A stretch of 64,000 nt of DNA, taken from NCBI RefSeq assembly GCF_000306785.1, contig NC_017955.1:1798001-1862000 (forward strand). The letters run 5' to 3'. The translations under genes and the position numbers were made by a program. The DNA comes from Modestobacter italicus (GTDB lineage: Bacteria > Actinomycetota > Actinomycetes > Mycobacteriales > Geodermatophilaceae). Of the stretch, positions 16,909 to 26,527 are shown piece by piece (within the stretch, counting starts at the first letter, position 1; the number at the start of each line of letters is the position of its first letter). Under the pieces are notes generated by a model. The model was not told the origin of the DNA and did no database searches. It worked only from the letters and a program-made list of their open reading frames with translations.

Positions 16909-18120
16909 ATGCCCGCAGACACCACCGCAGCCGCTGACCTGCTCGCCGCCGCCCGCGCCGACGCCGCCCGCACCGTCGACCTCCGCCGTCGCCTGCACCG
17001 GCAGCCCGAGATCGGCCTGCAGCTGCCGAAGACGCAGGCGATCGTGCTCGAGGCCCTCGCCGACCTGCCGATCGAGGTGAGCACCGGCACCAGCATCAGC
17101 TCGGTGGTCGGCGTGCTCCGCGGCGCCCGCCCCGGCCCGACCTACCTGCTCCGCGGCGACATGGACGCCCTGCCGGTGCAGGAGGACACCGGCCTGGACT
17201 TCGCCTCCGAGGTGCCCGGCGTGATGCACGCCTGTGGGCACGACACCCACGTCGCGATGCTGCTCGGCGCCGCCCGGCTGCTCAGCGAGCGCCGCGACGC
17301 CCTCGCCGGCCAGGTAGCGTTCATGGTGCAGCCGGGGGAGGAGGGCCACCACGGTGCCCGGTTCATGCTGGACGAGGGGCTGCTCGACGTCGTCCCGGAG
17401 GCGCCGGTCAGCGGCGCGTTCGCGCTGCACGTCTCCACGATGTGGCGCAGCGGGACGATCAACGTCCGGCCCGGCCCGATGATGGCCTCGGCGGACCAGT
17501 GGACGGTCACCGTGCACGGCCGGGGTGGGCACGCCTCGACCCCGCACCTGTCCGCCAACCCGGTGCCGGTGGCCGCCGAGATCATCCTGGCGCTGCAGTC
17601 GATGGTCACCCGCCGCGTCGACGTCTTCGACCCGGCCGTGGTCACCGTGGGGCACCTGGAGGCCGGCCGGACCGACAACGTCATCCCGGAGACCGCGCTG
17701 GTGCACGGCACGATCCGCACCCTCTCCGCGGAGCGGCGGGCCGACGTCCTGGCCTCGGTGCAGCGGGTCGGTGAGCACGTGGCGCTCGCGCACGACATGA
17801 CGGCGGAGTTCGTGCACGTCGAGGGCTACCCGGTGACCGTGAACGACGCCGACGTCGCCGCCCAGGTGACCGCGACGGCCGCCGCGCTGCTCGGCCCGGA
17901 GAACAGCGCGGTCATGCCGGTGCCGCTGATGGGCGCCGAGGACTTCTCCTACGTACTCGAGCGGGTGCCCGGCGCGATGGCGTTCCTCGGCGCCTGCCCG
18001 CCGGAGCTGGACCCGGGCACCGCGCCGGGCAACCACTCCAACCTCGTCCGCTTCGACGAGGACGCGCTGCCGAACGGCGTGGCCATGTACGCCCAGATGG
18101 CCCTGCAGGCCCTCGCCTGA
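16909..18120 (+). CDS. M20-family amidohydrolase
   Basis: A 403-residue cytoplasmic metallohydrolase of the hippurate/N-acyl-amino-acid type. Visible motifs are RRRLHRQPEIGLQLPKTQ, GDMDALPVQEDTGL, the metal site MHACGHDTHVAML, VQPGEEGHHGARFM with the catalytic Glu pair, and a lid domain with GRGGHASTPH. A late MGAEDFSYVLERVPGAMAF carries further conserved residues. It removes acyl groups from amino acids or related amides; the natural substrate is unknown. CAGACT lies seven bases before the ATG. A strong hairpin follows the stop. Confidence 0.9.
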   Translation: MPADTTAAADLLAAARADAARTVDLRRRLHRQPEIGLQLPKTQAIVLEALADLPIEVSTGTSISSVVGVLRGARPGPTYLLRGDMDALPVQEDTGLDFASEVPGVMHACGHDTHVAMLLGAARLLSERRDALAGQVAFMVQPGEEGHHGARFMLDEGLLDVVPEAPVSGAFALHVSTMWRSGTINVRPGPMMASADQWTVTVHGRGGHASTPHLSANPVPVAAEIILALQSMVTRRVDVFDPAVVTVGHLEAGRTDNVIPETALVHGTIRTLSAERRADVLASVQRVGEHVALAHDMTAEFVHVEGYPVTVNDADVAAQVTATAAALLGPENSAVMPVPLMGAEDFSYVLERVPGAMAFLGACPPELDPGTAPGNHSNLVRFDEDALPNGVAMYAQMALQALA

Positions 18121-18134
18121 CGCGGGCTGGTGCG

Positions 18135-18167
18135 CGGGCAGTGATCAGGTCACCTGATCACTGCCCG
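18135..18167. terminator. long hairpin after M20 gene, part of left inverted repeat
   Basis: Perfect 16-bp arms CGGGCAGTGATCAGGT and complement flank a single central C. It lies 14 bases after the amidohydrolase stop and could terminate it, but its core GATCAGGTCACCTGATC is shared with the repeat copy on the far side of the DUF559 gene. Confidence 0.65.
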
Positions 18168-18219
18168 TCCTCCCGCACCAACGCGGGTGCGGGAGGACGG
18201 CCATTGCTGCGGGAGGACG
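18143..18219 (+). repeat. left copy of 77-bp inverted repeat
   Basis: This copy begins with GATCAGGTCACCTGATC and continues with a second hairpin made from CCGTCCTCCCGCACC and GGTGCGGGAGGACGG. Aligned by eye to the reverse complement of 19377-19453 it is identical at about 66 of 77 positions. Most differences fall in the loops or in paired positions, which suggests that structure is kept. Confidence 0.8.
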
Positions 18220-18237
18220 GGAAGTCGGGAGGCTGGA

Positions 18238-19250
18238 TCAGCCGGCGGCAGCTCTCGGGGTGATCCGGAGGCCGTCGTTGAACAGCTCCGTCCGGTAGCG
18301 CGGGGGCGAAGTGGGGCCACGGTCGAACAGGCTGCGCAGTCGCTCGACCTTCTCGTGGAGGCGCAGGCGGACGTCGTCGGGGGTGATGCGGACTCCCCGC
18401 AGGTCGAGGTCGAGCAGGTCGTCCTGCCGGCGCTTCTCCTCCCGGAGCGCGTCCGCTGGCGAGCGACCCCGCCACGGGTCGGTGTACTTAACCATGCCGT
18501 CGCACTCAGCGAAGACGCCGTGGTCGGGCCAGTACATGTCGAGCACGGCGACCAGTCGGGAACCGAGGAAGACCGCCTGCTGGAGCAAGGGCTCGGGCAG
18601 CCCCGCCTCGATCAGTGCCAGCCGCGTCCGTGTCTCGTGCGGGGAGTGGGCACCCAGCCGAGCCAGGGAGATGGCGCGGGCGGCGGCACCGCAGCCCACC
18701 CAGTGCGTCTGGGCCAGCGTGGCGGCCGTCAGCTCTCGCAGCGTCGTCCGGTCGTCGGCGAGCGCGTCGTCCAGCGCCACGACGGCGTCGAGGAGTTCCC
18801 ACTCGCGTCCGACATCGGCCAGCGTGCGGCTGACGGTGGTGAGCGGCAGTCCTTCTCGGTGTACGGCATCAGGAGGTGCGATCGTCGCAGCGCTGATCCG
18901 GTAGTCACGTCCGACACGGAACTGCTCAGGATCGGTCAGTCGGACCTCGGGGGTCAGGGTGCGGGGAGGACGAGCTCGTGCAGGCGCGCCGCTGAACCGT
19001 GGCTGACGACCACCGAGTCCCGCTCGAGCCGGCGCAGGACGGCTGCGCACTCGAGTCGGTGGATGCGCCCTTCACGCTCGTGCGAGCGCCAGACCTCCCC
19101 GGTCGTGTAGACCCCGTACCGGATGCGGTGCCACGCCCCCGAGCGCACCAGGGGTCCGATCTCCTTCTTGCCGACGCCTGCGGCCAGCGCATCAGCGGTG
19201 GCGAAGACGCCGCCGAAGCGGGTCATGGCGTTGCGCAGCGAGGGCTCCAC
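18238..19250 (-). pseudogene. AbiEi-type / DUF559 protein, frameshifted
   Basis: The N-terminal reading frame (19250 to a TGA at 18954) encodes a winged-helix AbiEi-like domain with FGGVFATADALAAGVGKKEI and AWHRIRYGVYTTGEVW. The rest continues in another frame from about 18960 to 18238 and encodes the DUF559, Vsr-like endonuclease fold with LDMYWPDHGVFAECDGMVKY (Asp, Glu, Lys pattern). A single missing base near 18955-18962 would rejoin LHELVLPAP to the TPEVRLTDPEQF stretch. It is therefore probably a recent pseudogene, or a sequencing error. GTG 19250 is the likely start, ATG 19226 the alternative. It is bounded on both sides by inverted repeats. Confidence 0.78.
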
Positions 19251-19376
19251 CACCCCACCGTCGCCACGACAGCGGGGTGCGCGGAAGAGCGGCGCGCAAC
19301 CTGTGGACGACAGTTGGAGCTGGGGACCATCTCGTCCATAGCGCCGTGCGGGGGAGCCTCGGCGTCCACAGGGTGT

Positions 19377-19453
19377 CGTCCTACCGCACCAATGACCGTC
19401 CCCCCGCGCCAACGTCGGTGCGGGGGGACGGTCGGTGATCAGGTGACCTGATC
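19377..19453 (-). repeat. right copy of 77-bp inverted repeat
   Basis: The reverse complement starts with GATCAGGTCACCTGATC and then a second stem CCGTCCCCCCGCACC with GGCGCGGGGGGACGG, matching the left copy in opposite orientation. It ends 18 bases from the stop of aceE and may also act as its terminator. Confidence 0.8.
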
Positions 19454-19470
19454 GAAGTGCCGCGCGGGCG

Positions 19471-22284
19471 TCAGGCCTCGGGCTGCTGCTCCGGGGTGGT
19501 GGTGGTGTCCTCCGGAGCCGCCTGCACATCGCCGATCTGGTACTTCTCGACGGCCTGCCGGACGACGTCCCGCTCGATCTCGCCGCGGGTGGCCAGCGCG
19601 GCCAGCGTGCGGACGACGATCGACTCGGCGTCCACCCGGAAGTGCCGCCGCAGCGCCGGGCGGGTGTCGGACAAGCCGAACCCGTCGGTGCCCAGGGAGA
19701 CCATGCCGCCCGGGACGAACGGCGCCAGCAGGTCCGGCACCGCCTTCATCCAGTCCGACACCGCGACGACCGGGCCGGGGGCGTCGGCCAGCTGCTGGGT
19801 GACGTAGGGGACCTTGGGCTCTTCGGCCGGGTTGAGCAGGTTCCACTCGTCGGCGGCGACCGCCTCGCGGCGCAGCTCGTTCCACGAGGTGACCGACCAG
19901 ACGTCGGCCGACACCCCCCAGTCGTCGGACAGCAGCTGCTGGGCCCGCAGCGCCCACGGCACCGCGACACCGGACGCGAGCACCTGCGCCTTCTTGCCCT
20001 CGCCGACCTGGGGGCCCTCGGCGTACCGGTACATGCCGGCGAGCAGACCGGTGACGTCGAGGCCCTCGGGCTCGGCCGGCTGGGCGTAGGGCTCGTTGTA
20101 GACCGTCAGGTAGTACATGACGTTCGGGTCGCGGTGCCCGCCCAGCGGAGCGCCCGGGTCCTCGCCGTACATGCGGCGCAGCGCGTCCTTGACGATGTGC
20201 CCGAGCTCGTAGGAGAACGCCGGGTCGTAGGAGACGACGGCCGGGTTGGTCTCCGCCAGCAGCAGCGAGTGCCCGTCCTCGTGCTGCAGGCCCTCGCCGT
20301 TGAGGGTGGTCCGCCCGGCGGTGGCGCCGAGCAGGAAGCCGCGGGTCATCTGGTCGCCGGCGCCCCAGAACTCGTCGCCGGTGCGCTGGAACCCGAACAT
20401 CGAGTAGAAGATGTAGATCGGGATCATGGCCTCGCCGTGCGTCGCGTACGACGTGCCGGCGGCGATGAACGACGCCGAGGAGCCGGCCTCGTTGATCCCC
20501 TCGTGCAGGATCTGCCCGGTCGTGGACTCCTTGTAGGCCAGCATCAGCTCGCGGTCGACCGACGTGTAGTTCTGGCCGTGCGGGTTGTAGATCTTCTTCG
20601 TCGGGAACAGCGAGTCCAGCCCGAAGGTGCGGGCCTCGTCGGGGATGACCGGGACGAAGCGGGGGCCGAGCTCGGGGTCCTTGATGAGCTCCTTGAGCAG
20701 CCGGACGAACGCCATCGTGGTGGCGACCTCCTGCTTGCCCGAGCCCCGGCGGACGACCTCGAAGGCCTTGTCGTCGGGTGCCTTGAGCGGGGCCGCGGTG
20801 TGCCGGCGCCGGGGTACCGCCCCACCGAGCTGACGACGCCGCTCGAGCATGTACTGCATCTCGTCGGAGTCCTCGGCCGGCTTGTAATAGGGCGGCAGGG
20901 TCTTGTCCAGCTGCTCGTCCGGGATCGGCAGGTAGAGCCGGTCACGGAAGTTGGCGAGGTCCTCCGCCGTCAGCTTCTTCATCTGGTGGGTGGAGTTGCG
21001 GCCCTCGAAGTGGCTGCCCAGCGTCCAGCCCTTGATGGTCTTGGCCAGGATGACCGTCGGCTGGCCCTTGTGCTCCATCGCGGCCTTGTAGGCGGCGTAG
21101 ACCTTGCGGTAGTCGTGCCCGCCGCGCTGCAGGTCCCAGACCTCCTTGTCGCTGAGGCCCTCGACCAGCTTGCGGGTGCGCGGGTCCCGGCCGAAGAAGT
21201 GCTCGCGGACGTAGGCGCCGTCCTCGGCCTTGTAGGTCTGGTAGTCGCCGTCCGGCGTGGTGTTCATCAGGTTGACCAGCGCGCCGTCGCGGTCGGCGGC
21301 CAGCAGCTTGTCCCAGCCGCGGCCCCAGACCACCTTGATGACGTTCCAGCCCGCGCCGCGGAAGACCGACTCCAGCTCCTGGATGATCTTGCCGTTGCCG
21401 CGGACCGGCCCGTCGAGGCGCTGCAGGTTGCAGTTGATGACGAAGGTGAGGTTGTCCAGCTCCTCCCGCGCGGCCAGGCCGATCGGGCCGAGCGACTCGG
21501 GCTCGTCGGTCTCGCCGTCGCCGAGGAACGCCCACACGTGCTGGTCGGAGGTGTCGGCGATGCCGCGGTCGTGCAGGTAGCGGTTGAACCGCGCCTGGTA
21601 GATCGCGTTCATCGGGCCGAGTCCCATCGAGACGGTGGGGAACTCCCAGAAGTCCGGCATCAGCCGCGGGTGCGGGTAGGAGGACAGCCCGCCCCCGGGG
21701 TGGCTGACCTCCTGGCGGAACCCGTCGAGCTGGTTCTCGTCGAGCCGGCCCTCGAGGTAGGCGCGGGCGTAGACGCCGGGGGAGGCGTGGCCCTGGAAGT
21801 AGATCTGGTCGCCACCGCTGGGGTGGTCCTTGCCCTTGAAGAAGTGGTTGAAGCCCACCTCGTAGAGCGACGCGGACGACGCGTAGGAGGAGATGTGGCC
21901 GCCGACGCCGATCCCCGGCCGCTGCGCGCGGTGGACCATGATCGCGGCGTTCCAGCGGATGTAGGCGCGGATCCGCCGCTCGACGTCCTCGTCGCCGGGG
22001 AACCACGGCTCCCGCTCCGGCGGGATGGTGTTGATGTAGTCGGTGCTGCGCAGGGCGGGGACGCCGACCTGCTGCTCACGACTGCGCTCGATCATGCGGA
22101 GCATCAGGTAGCGCGCGCGACCACGGCCGGCGTGGTCGACGACCGCGTCCAGCGAGTCCAGCCACTCCTGCGTCTCGTCGGGGTCGGTGTCCGGGAGTTG
22201 GCTGGACCGCCCGTCGGTGATGACCGCGCGAGGGGTTCCTGCGATGCGGGCGGGGTCTCCGTCCGACTGCTGCGGTGCGCTCAT
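19471..22284 (-). CDS. aceE: pyruvate dehydrogenase E1, homodimeric type
   Basis: A 937-residue thiamine diphosphate enzyme that decarboxylates pyruvate and passes the acetyl group to the lipoyl E2 subunit. The thiamine-binding motif [13 protein letters not shown] followed by [17 protein letters not shown] is intact. [20 protein letters not shown] and the C-terminal transketolase domains are also present. Its length matches AceE of E. coli and mycobacteria. ATG 22284 is preferred over 22320, since AGGAG lies 12 bases before it. E2 and E3 are not in this window. The gene is divergent from DUF3052, as in mycobacteria, and supplies acetyl-CoA for the fab operon nearby. Confidence 0.96.
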   Translation of the reverse strand: MSAPQQSDGDPARIAGTPRAVITDGRSSQLPDTDPDETQEWLDSLDAVVDHAGRGRARYLMLRMIERSREQQVGVPALRSTDYINTIPPEREPWFPGDEDVERRIRAYIRWNAAIMVHRAQRPGIGVGGHISSYASSASLYEVGFNHFFKGKDHPSGGDQIYFQGHASPGVYARAYLEGRLDENQLDGFRQEVSHPGGGLSSYPHPRLMPDFWEFPTVSMGLGPMNAIYQARFNRYLHDRGIADTSDQHVWAFLGDGETDEPESLGPIGLAAREELDNLTFVINCNLQRLDGPVRGNGKIIQELESVFRGAGWNVIKVVWGRGWDKLLAADRDGALVNLMNTTPDGDYQTYKAEDGAYVREHFFGRDPRTRKLVEGLSDKEVWDLQRGGHDYRKVYAAYKAAMEHKGQPTVILAKTIKGWTLGSHFEGRNSTHQMKKLTAEDLANFRDRLYLPIPDEQLDKTLPPYYKPAEDSDEMQYMLERRRQLGGAVPRRRHTAAPLKAPDDKAFEVVRRGSGKQEVATTMAFVRLLKELIKDPELGPRFVPVIPDEARTFGLDSLFPTKKIYNPHGQNYTSVDRELMLAYKESTTGQILHEGINEAGSSASFIAAGTSYATHGEAMIPIYIFYSMFGFQRTGDEFWGAGDQMTRGFLLGATAGRTTLNGEGLQHEDGHSLLLAETNPAVVSYDPAFSYELGHIVKDALRRMYGEDPGAPLGGHRDPNVMYYLTVYNEPYAQPAEPEGLDVTGLLAGMYRYAEGPQVGEGKKAQVLASGVAVPWALRAQQLLSDDWGVSADVWSVTSWNELRREAVAADEWNLLNPAEEPKVPYVTQQLADAPGPVVAVSDWMKAVPDLLAPFVPGGMVSLGTDGFGLSDTRPALRRHFRVDAESIVVRTLAALATRGEIERDVVRQAVEKYQIGDVQAAPEDTTTTPEQQPEA

Positions 22285-22661
22285 GCCCCCATCGTCTCCT
22301 GTCGGAGCGGTCGGCGTCACGTGTGCCCCGCTGGAGGGCCCGTCGACGGGACGACGGCGCGGCCGGAGACCCGTCTTCGGGCCTTGCGCCTGCCCGGTGA
22401 TGCCCTACGCTCCGCTCCAACGGTGGCCCCGGAGCGGCGCACCCCCGGGTGGGGGGACGACGACCCGGCGGCCTCTCAGCACCGGTGCGGAGGGGGTCGG
22501 TGTGGGCCGATGAGGGGTCCCGGCCAGGCACGACGGCCCGGGACAGGGCACGATCCCTCCCAGAACACCGCCCCGCAGCACACCGCGACGGGGCACCGGA
22601 CACCGCACACCACAGCACCCGGCACGCACCGGGTCGTCGAGCACACGGAGGACGAGCAGGG
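22285..22661. other. divergent control region between aceE and DUF3052 gene
   Basis: This 377-bp gap has no supportable gene. On the plus strand TTGCGC (22384-22389) and TACGCT (22406-22411) are separated by 16 bp and could be a housekeeping promoter with a leader of about 250 nt. The rest is C-rich with no clear dyad. Confidence 0.35.
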
Positions 22662-23087
22662 ATGAGCGTCGACTCGGGGAGCACCAGCATGGCTGCCCGG
22701 CTGGGGATCAAGCCGGGGATGGTCGTGCAGGAGCTCGGCTGGGACGAGGACGCCGACGAGGACCTGCGCGACTCCGTCGTCGAGCTGGCCGGCGGCGACA
22801 TGGTCGATGAGGACTCCGACGAGGTGGCCGACGTCGTCCTGCTCTGGTGGCGCGAGGAGGACGGCGACCTGATCGACGCCCTCGTCGACTCCATCGCCTC
22901 GCTGGCCGAGGACGGCGTCGTCTGGCTGCTGGTGCCCAAGTCCGGGCGCCCCGGTCACGTCGAGCCCGGTGACGTCACCGAGGCCGCGCCCACCGCGGGG
23001 CTGCAGCAGACGTCGAGCATCTCCGCGGCCAAGGACTGGTCCGGCATCCGGCTCGTCACCCCGAAGGCCGCCCGCTCCCGCCGCTGA
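22662..23087 (+). CDS. DUF3052 family protein
   Basis: A 141-residue acidic cytoplasmic protein like Rv2239c, which lies beside aceE and ahpE in M. tuberculosis. Recognisable parts are AARLGIKPGMVVQELGWDED, VVLLWWREEDGDLIDALVD and the ending SAAKDWSGIRLVTPK. The function is unknown. The ATG at 22662 follows GGAGG about ten bases upstream. It is followed after 58 bases by ahpE on the same strand, so the two are probably co-expressed. Confidence 0.85.
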   Translation: MSVDSGSTSMAARLGIKPGMVVQELGWDEDADEDLRDSVVELAGGDMVDEDSDEVADVVLLWWREEDGDLIDALVDSIASLAEDGVVWLLVPKSGRPGHVEPGDVTEAAPTAGLQQTSSISAAKDWSGIRLVTPKAARSRR

Positions 23088-23145
23088 ACGGGGACCCCGC
23101 GGGGGCGGCGGGACCTGCTGCGGGCAGGTGCGGCACCATCGGCGC

Positions 23146-23610
23146 ATGAGCATCTCCGTCGGCGACACCGCGCCCGAGTTCAGCCTCCCCGACCAGGACC
23201 GACAGGTCGTCTCCCTCGCCGAGCTGCGTGGGGCCCCGGTCCTGGTGGTCTTCTACCCGTTCGCCTTCTCCGGCATCTGCACCGGTGAGCTGTGCCAGCT
23301 GCGCGACGAGCTGGCCACCTACACCGAGGCCGGCGTGCAGGTGGTCGCGATCTCCACCGACCCGGTGTTCAGCCTGAAGGCGTTCAAGGCGCAGGAGGGC
23401 TTCGAGTTCTCGCTGCTGTCGGACTTCTGGCCGCACGGCGCCACCGCCCAGGCCTACGGCGTGTTCAACGACAAGGCCGGCATGGCCGTGCGCGGGACCT
23501 TCCTCGTCGACGCCGAGGGGAAGGTCGCCTTCGCCGAGGTCAACCAGCCCGGTGACGCCCGGGAGCAGACCGGCTGGAAGGACGCGGTCCGCCAGCTCGC
23601 GGCCGCCTAG
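23146..23610 (+). CDS. ahpE: peroxiredoxin (AhpE type)
   Basis: A 154-residue thiol peroxidase that reduces hydrogen or organic peroxides. The peroxidatic Cys45 is in FAFSGICTGELCQLRDE; Cys50 is also present. AhpE of M. tuberculosis has its active cysteine at the same place and uses mycothiol/mycoredoxin for recycling. CACCAT ends six bases before the ATG, compatible with a leaderless message. The aceE, DUF3052, ahpE order matches mycobacteria. Confidence 0.92.
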   Translation: MSISVGDTAPEFSLPDQDRQVVSLAELRGAPVLVVFYPFAFSGICTGELCQLRDELATYTEAGVQVVAISTDPVFSLKAFKAQEGFEFSLLSDFWPHGATAQAYGVFNDKAGMAVRGTFLVDAEGKVAFAEVNQPGDAREQTGWKDAVRQLAAA

Positions 23611-23645
23611 TCTCCGGTGGCCGGGGCCCGTCGCCCCGGTCGCAC

Positions 23646-23717
23646 GGGCGCGTAGCTCAGCGGTAGAGCGCTCGCCTTACAAGCGAGTGGTCGGGGGTTC
23701 GACACCCTCCGCGCCCA
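23646..23717 (+). tRNA. tRNA-Val(TAC)
   Basis: A complete 72-nt cloverleaf: acceptor GGGCGCG pairs with CGCGCCC, discriminator A73, D arm with AGCTCAGCGGTAGAGC, anticodon stem CTCGC/GCGAG around CTTACAA, and T arm GGGGGTTCGACACCCTC. The TAC anticodon reads valine codons. CCA is not encoded. Confidence 0.96.
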
Positions 23718-23735
23718 CGACCCCGGCAGGCCCCG

Positions 23736-24200
23736 TCAGATGCGTGTCGACAGGGCCCGGTAGCCGCCGCCGGGCCACTCCCACTGCCCGTCGATGGTGC
23801 CGGCGTCCCGGTCGATGGTGCCGGTGAACCGTGCCGGGGAGCCCTTCTCGCCGTGCCAGATGGTGAGCTCGTCGCCCTCGATCTGCCAGACGTACTCCAG
23901 CGCGAAGGAGCAGAAGGGGCCCGGCCCCTCGTTGCTGAAGAACATCGAGCGCAGCGTCTGCTGGGCGTGGTCGTAGCCGATGTACTCGGCTCCCTCCTGC
24001 TCGTCGCCGTCCATCTGCATCGTCTGCACGAGGAAGTGGCCGCCGGGGAGCCAGCGCCGGGTCACCGTGCCGGTGAACGGCGAGCTGCCGTCGAGGTCGT
24101 GGCCCTCGAGCCGCCACGTCCCCTCCAGCACGTCGAGCGCGCGGAGCATCGGGTGGGGCTGCGGGGCGCGCGGCCCACTGGCGTCGTCGGTGTCAGTCAT
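23736..24200 (-). CDS. DUF1579-like protein
   Basis: A 154-residue soluble beta-rich protein resembling DUF1579 proteins, with LEGTWRLEGHDLDGSSPFTG, RRWLPGGHFLVQTMQMDG and ending in GTIDGQWEWPGGGYRAL. The fold is probably a small calycin-like barrel, but the ligand and role are unknown. No strong ribosome-binding site is visible; ATG 24200 begins the conserved part. It is convergent with the tRNA-Val gene. Confidence 0.65.
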   Translation of the reverse strand: MTDTDDASGPRAPQPHPMLRALDVLEGTWRLEGHDLDGSSPFTGTVTRRWLPGGHFLVQTMQMDGDEQEGAEYIGYDHAQQTLRSMFFSNEGPGPFCSFALEYVWQIEGDELTIWHGEKGSPARFTGTIDRDAGTIDGQWEWPGGGYRALSTRI

Positions 24201-24409
24201 CGCGGTGGTCCCGTCAGGCGGAGCGTGGGGTGGTCGCCAGCTGGGACGCGTGGAATGACCGGATCTCATCGCTGCGCGGCGAAGCGCGGCCCACGCATGC
24301 CCACGGCACTGACGAGCTCCTGCTCGAGCCGGACGAGGCGGGCGAGCCGCAGGCCTGGTCGGGAACGGACCGGCCGTTGCCTGACGTGCGCCGACCCGCC
24401 CGCCGCCGG

Positions 24410-24568
24410 TCAGGACTTGCTCTTCTTCTTGCCGCCCTTCTTCCCGCCCTTCTTGCCGAGCTCGCTCTGGGCGGCCGAGCTCTTCCGGGGGTTCTTCTTC
24501 CCCTCCTTCTCCGCCTTTGCGTTCGCCTTCTTCGCCGTGTCGCTGCCCTTGCTGCTCTTCCCGGCCAT
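24410..24568 (-). CDS. small lysine-rich protein, 52 residues
   Basis: A short open frame begins MAGKSSKGSDTAKKANAKAE and ends GKKGGKKGGKKKSKS. It has 17 lysines among 52 residues and no hydrophobic core, so it is probably disordered and may bind nucleic acid or polyphosphate. The ATG at 24568 is preceded by GAGGAGG at ideal spacing, the best evidence that it is translated. No named family is recognised. It lies between the DUF1579-like and epimerase genes on the same strand. Confidence 0.7.
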   Translation of the reverse strand: MAGKSSKGSDTAKKANAKAEKEGKKNPRKSSAAQSELGKKGGKKGGKKKSKS

Positions 24569-24685
24569 GCCGACCTCCTCGTCGCAGGCTGCCGCCCGGT
24601 CCGGACGGCAAGGCGCTGGCCCTACCCCGGGCGGAGCAGCGGGAACACCTCACCGACCCATGCGGCCGGTCGCACCTGCCGAGGC

Positions 24686-25741
24686 TCAGCCGGTGCGGTC
24701 GAGCATCGAGCGCAGCGCCTCCCGCCCGGAGTAGCGCGGGCGCCACCCCAGCTGCTCCTTGGCCTTGGTGGTGTCCATGATCGCCGGGTGGCTCGCGGCC
24801 TCCACCCACTCGGCGGCGGCGGGCAGGAACGGCAGCCGGGAGACCGCCCGTGCGGTCAGCCGGGCCGGTCCACCCGGCACCGGCAGCGGGATGGCGCCGT
24901 ACTCCCGGGCCACGTCGGCCGTGCTCAGCACCCCGTCACCGGCGATGTTGTAGGCCCCCGGCGGCCCGGAGCCGAGCACGCAGCGCATCAGGGCCTGGCC
25001 GACGTCGTCCTCGTGTACCGCCTGCAGCGGCAGGTCGGCCACCACGACCGGGAGCGGGACCGGCAGCCGCCGGTTGGCCGCGTCCGCCAGCAACCGGCCC
25101 AGCGGGGCGAGCCGGCCGGGCAGCAGGTCCTTGCCGCCCAGCGAGTGCGGCCCGACCACCAGCGACGGCCGCAGCAGGAACAGCGCCAGGTCGGGGTGGG
25201 CCGACGCCTCCTCCGCGAGCCGCTGCTCGAGCTCGGCCTTCTCCTGCGCGTAGAACAGCCGCGCCGCCGGGCGCACCGGCCAGTCCTCGGTCATGCCCAC
25301 CGGGTTGTCCCGGTGGAAGCCGTAGGCGGCGACGGACGAGGCGTGCACGAAGCGGGAGGCGCCCGCGGCAGCGGCCGCGCGGAAGACGTTGAGCGTGCCC
25401 TCGACGTTGATCGCGCGGGTGGCCTCACGGCCGGCGGTGCCGGTGATCAGGAACGCCAGGTGGACCACGACGTCGACGCCGTCGAAGGCCTCCCGCAGCG
25501 AGTCCGGGTCGCGGACGTCGCCCCGCCGGTAGTCCATCTTCGTCCAGCCCCGCTCGGCCGGGTCGAAGGGGCGCCGCGCGATCCCGACGACCCGGGTGAC
25601 CCGGTCGTCGGCCTGCAGCAGCGGCACCAGCCCGGACCCGAACGTGCCGGTCGGACCGGTGACGGCGACGGTCAGCTCGGTCGGCCTGTGGTCGCCGGCT
25701 CCCTGCTCGTCCTCGGCGGCCAGGCCGCGGGGGCCGGCCAT
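24686..25741 (-). CDS. NAD-dependent epimerase/dehydratase family protein
   Basis: A protein of about 351 residues of the extended short-chain dehydrogenase type. The nucleotide-binding motif is VAVTGPTGTFGSGL; ASSVAAYGFHRDN and FYAQEKAELEQ resemble the SSVAVYG and YxxxK active-site region with the Lys kept. DVVVHLAFLITGT marks strand 4. The substrate could be a sugar nucleotide, but many such proteins act on other ligands. ATG 25741 is chosen; a GTG at 25765 would add eight residues. Confidence 0.8.
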   Translation of the reverse strand: MAGPRGLAAEDEQGAGDHRPTELTVAVTGPTGTFGSGLVPLLQADDRVTRVVGIARRPFDPAERGWTKMDYRRGDVRDPDSLREAFDGVDVVVHLAFLITGTAGREATRAINVEGTLNVFRAAAAAGASRFVHASSVAAYGFHRDNPVGMTEDWPVRPAARLFYAQEKAELEQRLAEEASAHPDLALFLLRPSLVVGPHSLGGKDLLPGRLAPLGRLLADAANRRLPVPLPVVVADLPLQAVHEDDVGQALMRCVLGSGPPGAYNIAGDGVLSTADVAREYGAIPLPVPGGPARLTARAVSRLPFLPAAAEWVEAASHPAIMDTTKAKEQLGWRPRYSGREALRSMLDRTG

Positions 25742-25876
25742 CTGCTTGCCGCGGCCCGGGCTCACCGCCGTGCCGCCGGGAGGGTGGGCTCGTGCCTGCG
25801 TCGGGCGTGCATCCCGGTGCTCATGGACGTCGGGTACCCGGGAGACGCCGGGTCACCCGCGCCGCCGCCCGATGCG

Positions 25877-26215
25877 TCAGACCGGAGCACCGCCCCGGCG
25901 CTGCGACCGTCGCACCGGCCGGGCCTCGCGCCAGTAGGCGAAGACCCGCTCGGCCTCCACCGCGTCCTCCGACGGCTGGCCGGCGGGCGCGAGGATCGCG
26001 GTGAGGTCGGGCTCGCCGTTGAGCTGGCAGAGGTCGAAGACCCCGCCGAGGACGTGCCGGTCGTACCAGTGCAGGTGGCCGAACGGGCTCAGCTCGCCGT
26101 ACCGGACCAGCTGTCCGTGCACCGCCGCCATGATGAGCAGGGCGCGGGCCCGGTGCACCTCGCGGCTCACCCAGGCCTCGTCCAGCCGAGGTGGCGCGGG
26201 GGAGGTCACCGCCAT
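25877..26215 (-). CDS. hypothetical protein, 112 residues
   Basis: I do not recognise this gene. The frame from ATG 26215 encodes a protein with VSREVHRARALLIMAAVHG, QLVRYGELSPFGHLHWYDRH and VFDLCQLNGEPDLTAILAPA. The pattern of helix, YGEL, then a short domain with GEP-LTA looks like a folded alpha/beta protein with weak similarity to small proteins of no known role. The C-terminus is Arg-rich. Codon use is as G+C-rich as that of its neighbours. Confidence 0.55.
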   Translation of the reverse strand: MAVTSPAPPRLDEAWVSREVHRARALLIMAAVHGQLVRYGELSPFGHLHWYDRHVLGGVFDLCQLNGEPDLTAILAPAGQPSEDAVEAERVFAYWREARPVRRSQRRGGAPV

Positions 26216-26527
26216 GACGCCGCCCTGCCGTCCGGGGACGTGGGCGGGGAGGGCCTCAGGGCGCACGTGGTCATCGCGGCGGTCCGCTCCTGCTCGGTGG
26301 GCGGTCGAGGAGTGGCCAGTCGCCGGTGACGGCTGGCGCGGAGGACCCACCGGAGCGGGTCTCGTCCAGAGTGGGCCGACGCGCGACACGCCGTCAAGAC
26401 GGGGCCCAGATCCCGGGCGCGTCTGACCCGTCCGGCGACCAGGTCCGGTGGCGCGCCGGCGACACGCCCGGGTTACCAGCCGACCCGCGTGGCGACCAGC
26501 AACTCTCTCCGATTCTGTGCTCCCGAT
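26216..26527. other. intergenic, no gene seen
   Basis: About 312 bases upstream of the riboswitch promoter. No reading frame with protein-like composition, no RNA gene and no repeat was found. Confidence 0.4.

Noticed and set aside
19642-22665. Open frame of about 1007 codons opposite aceE
   Set aside because: A shadow of aceE on the other strand; no recognisable domain.
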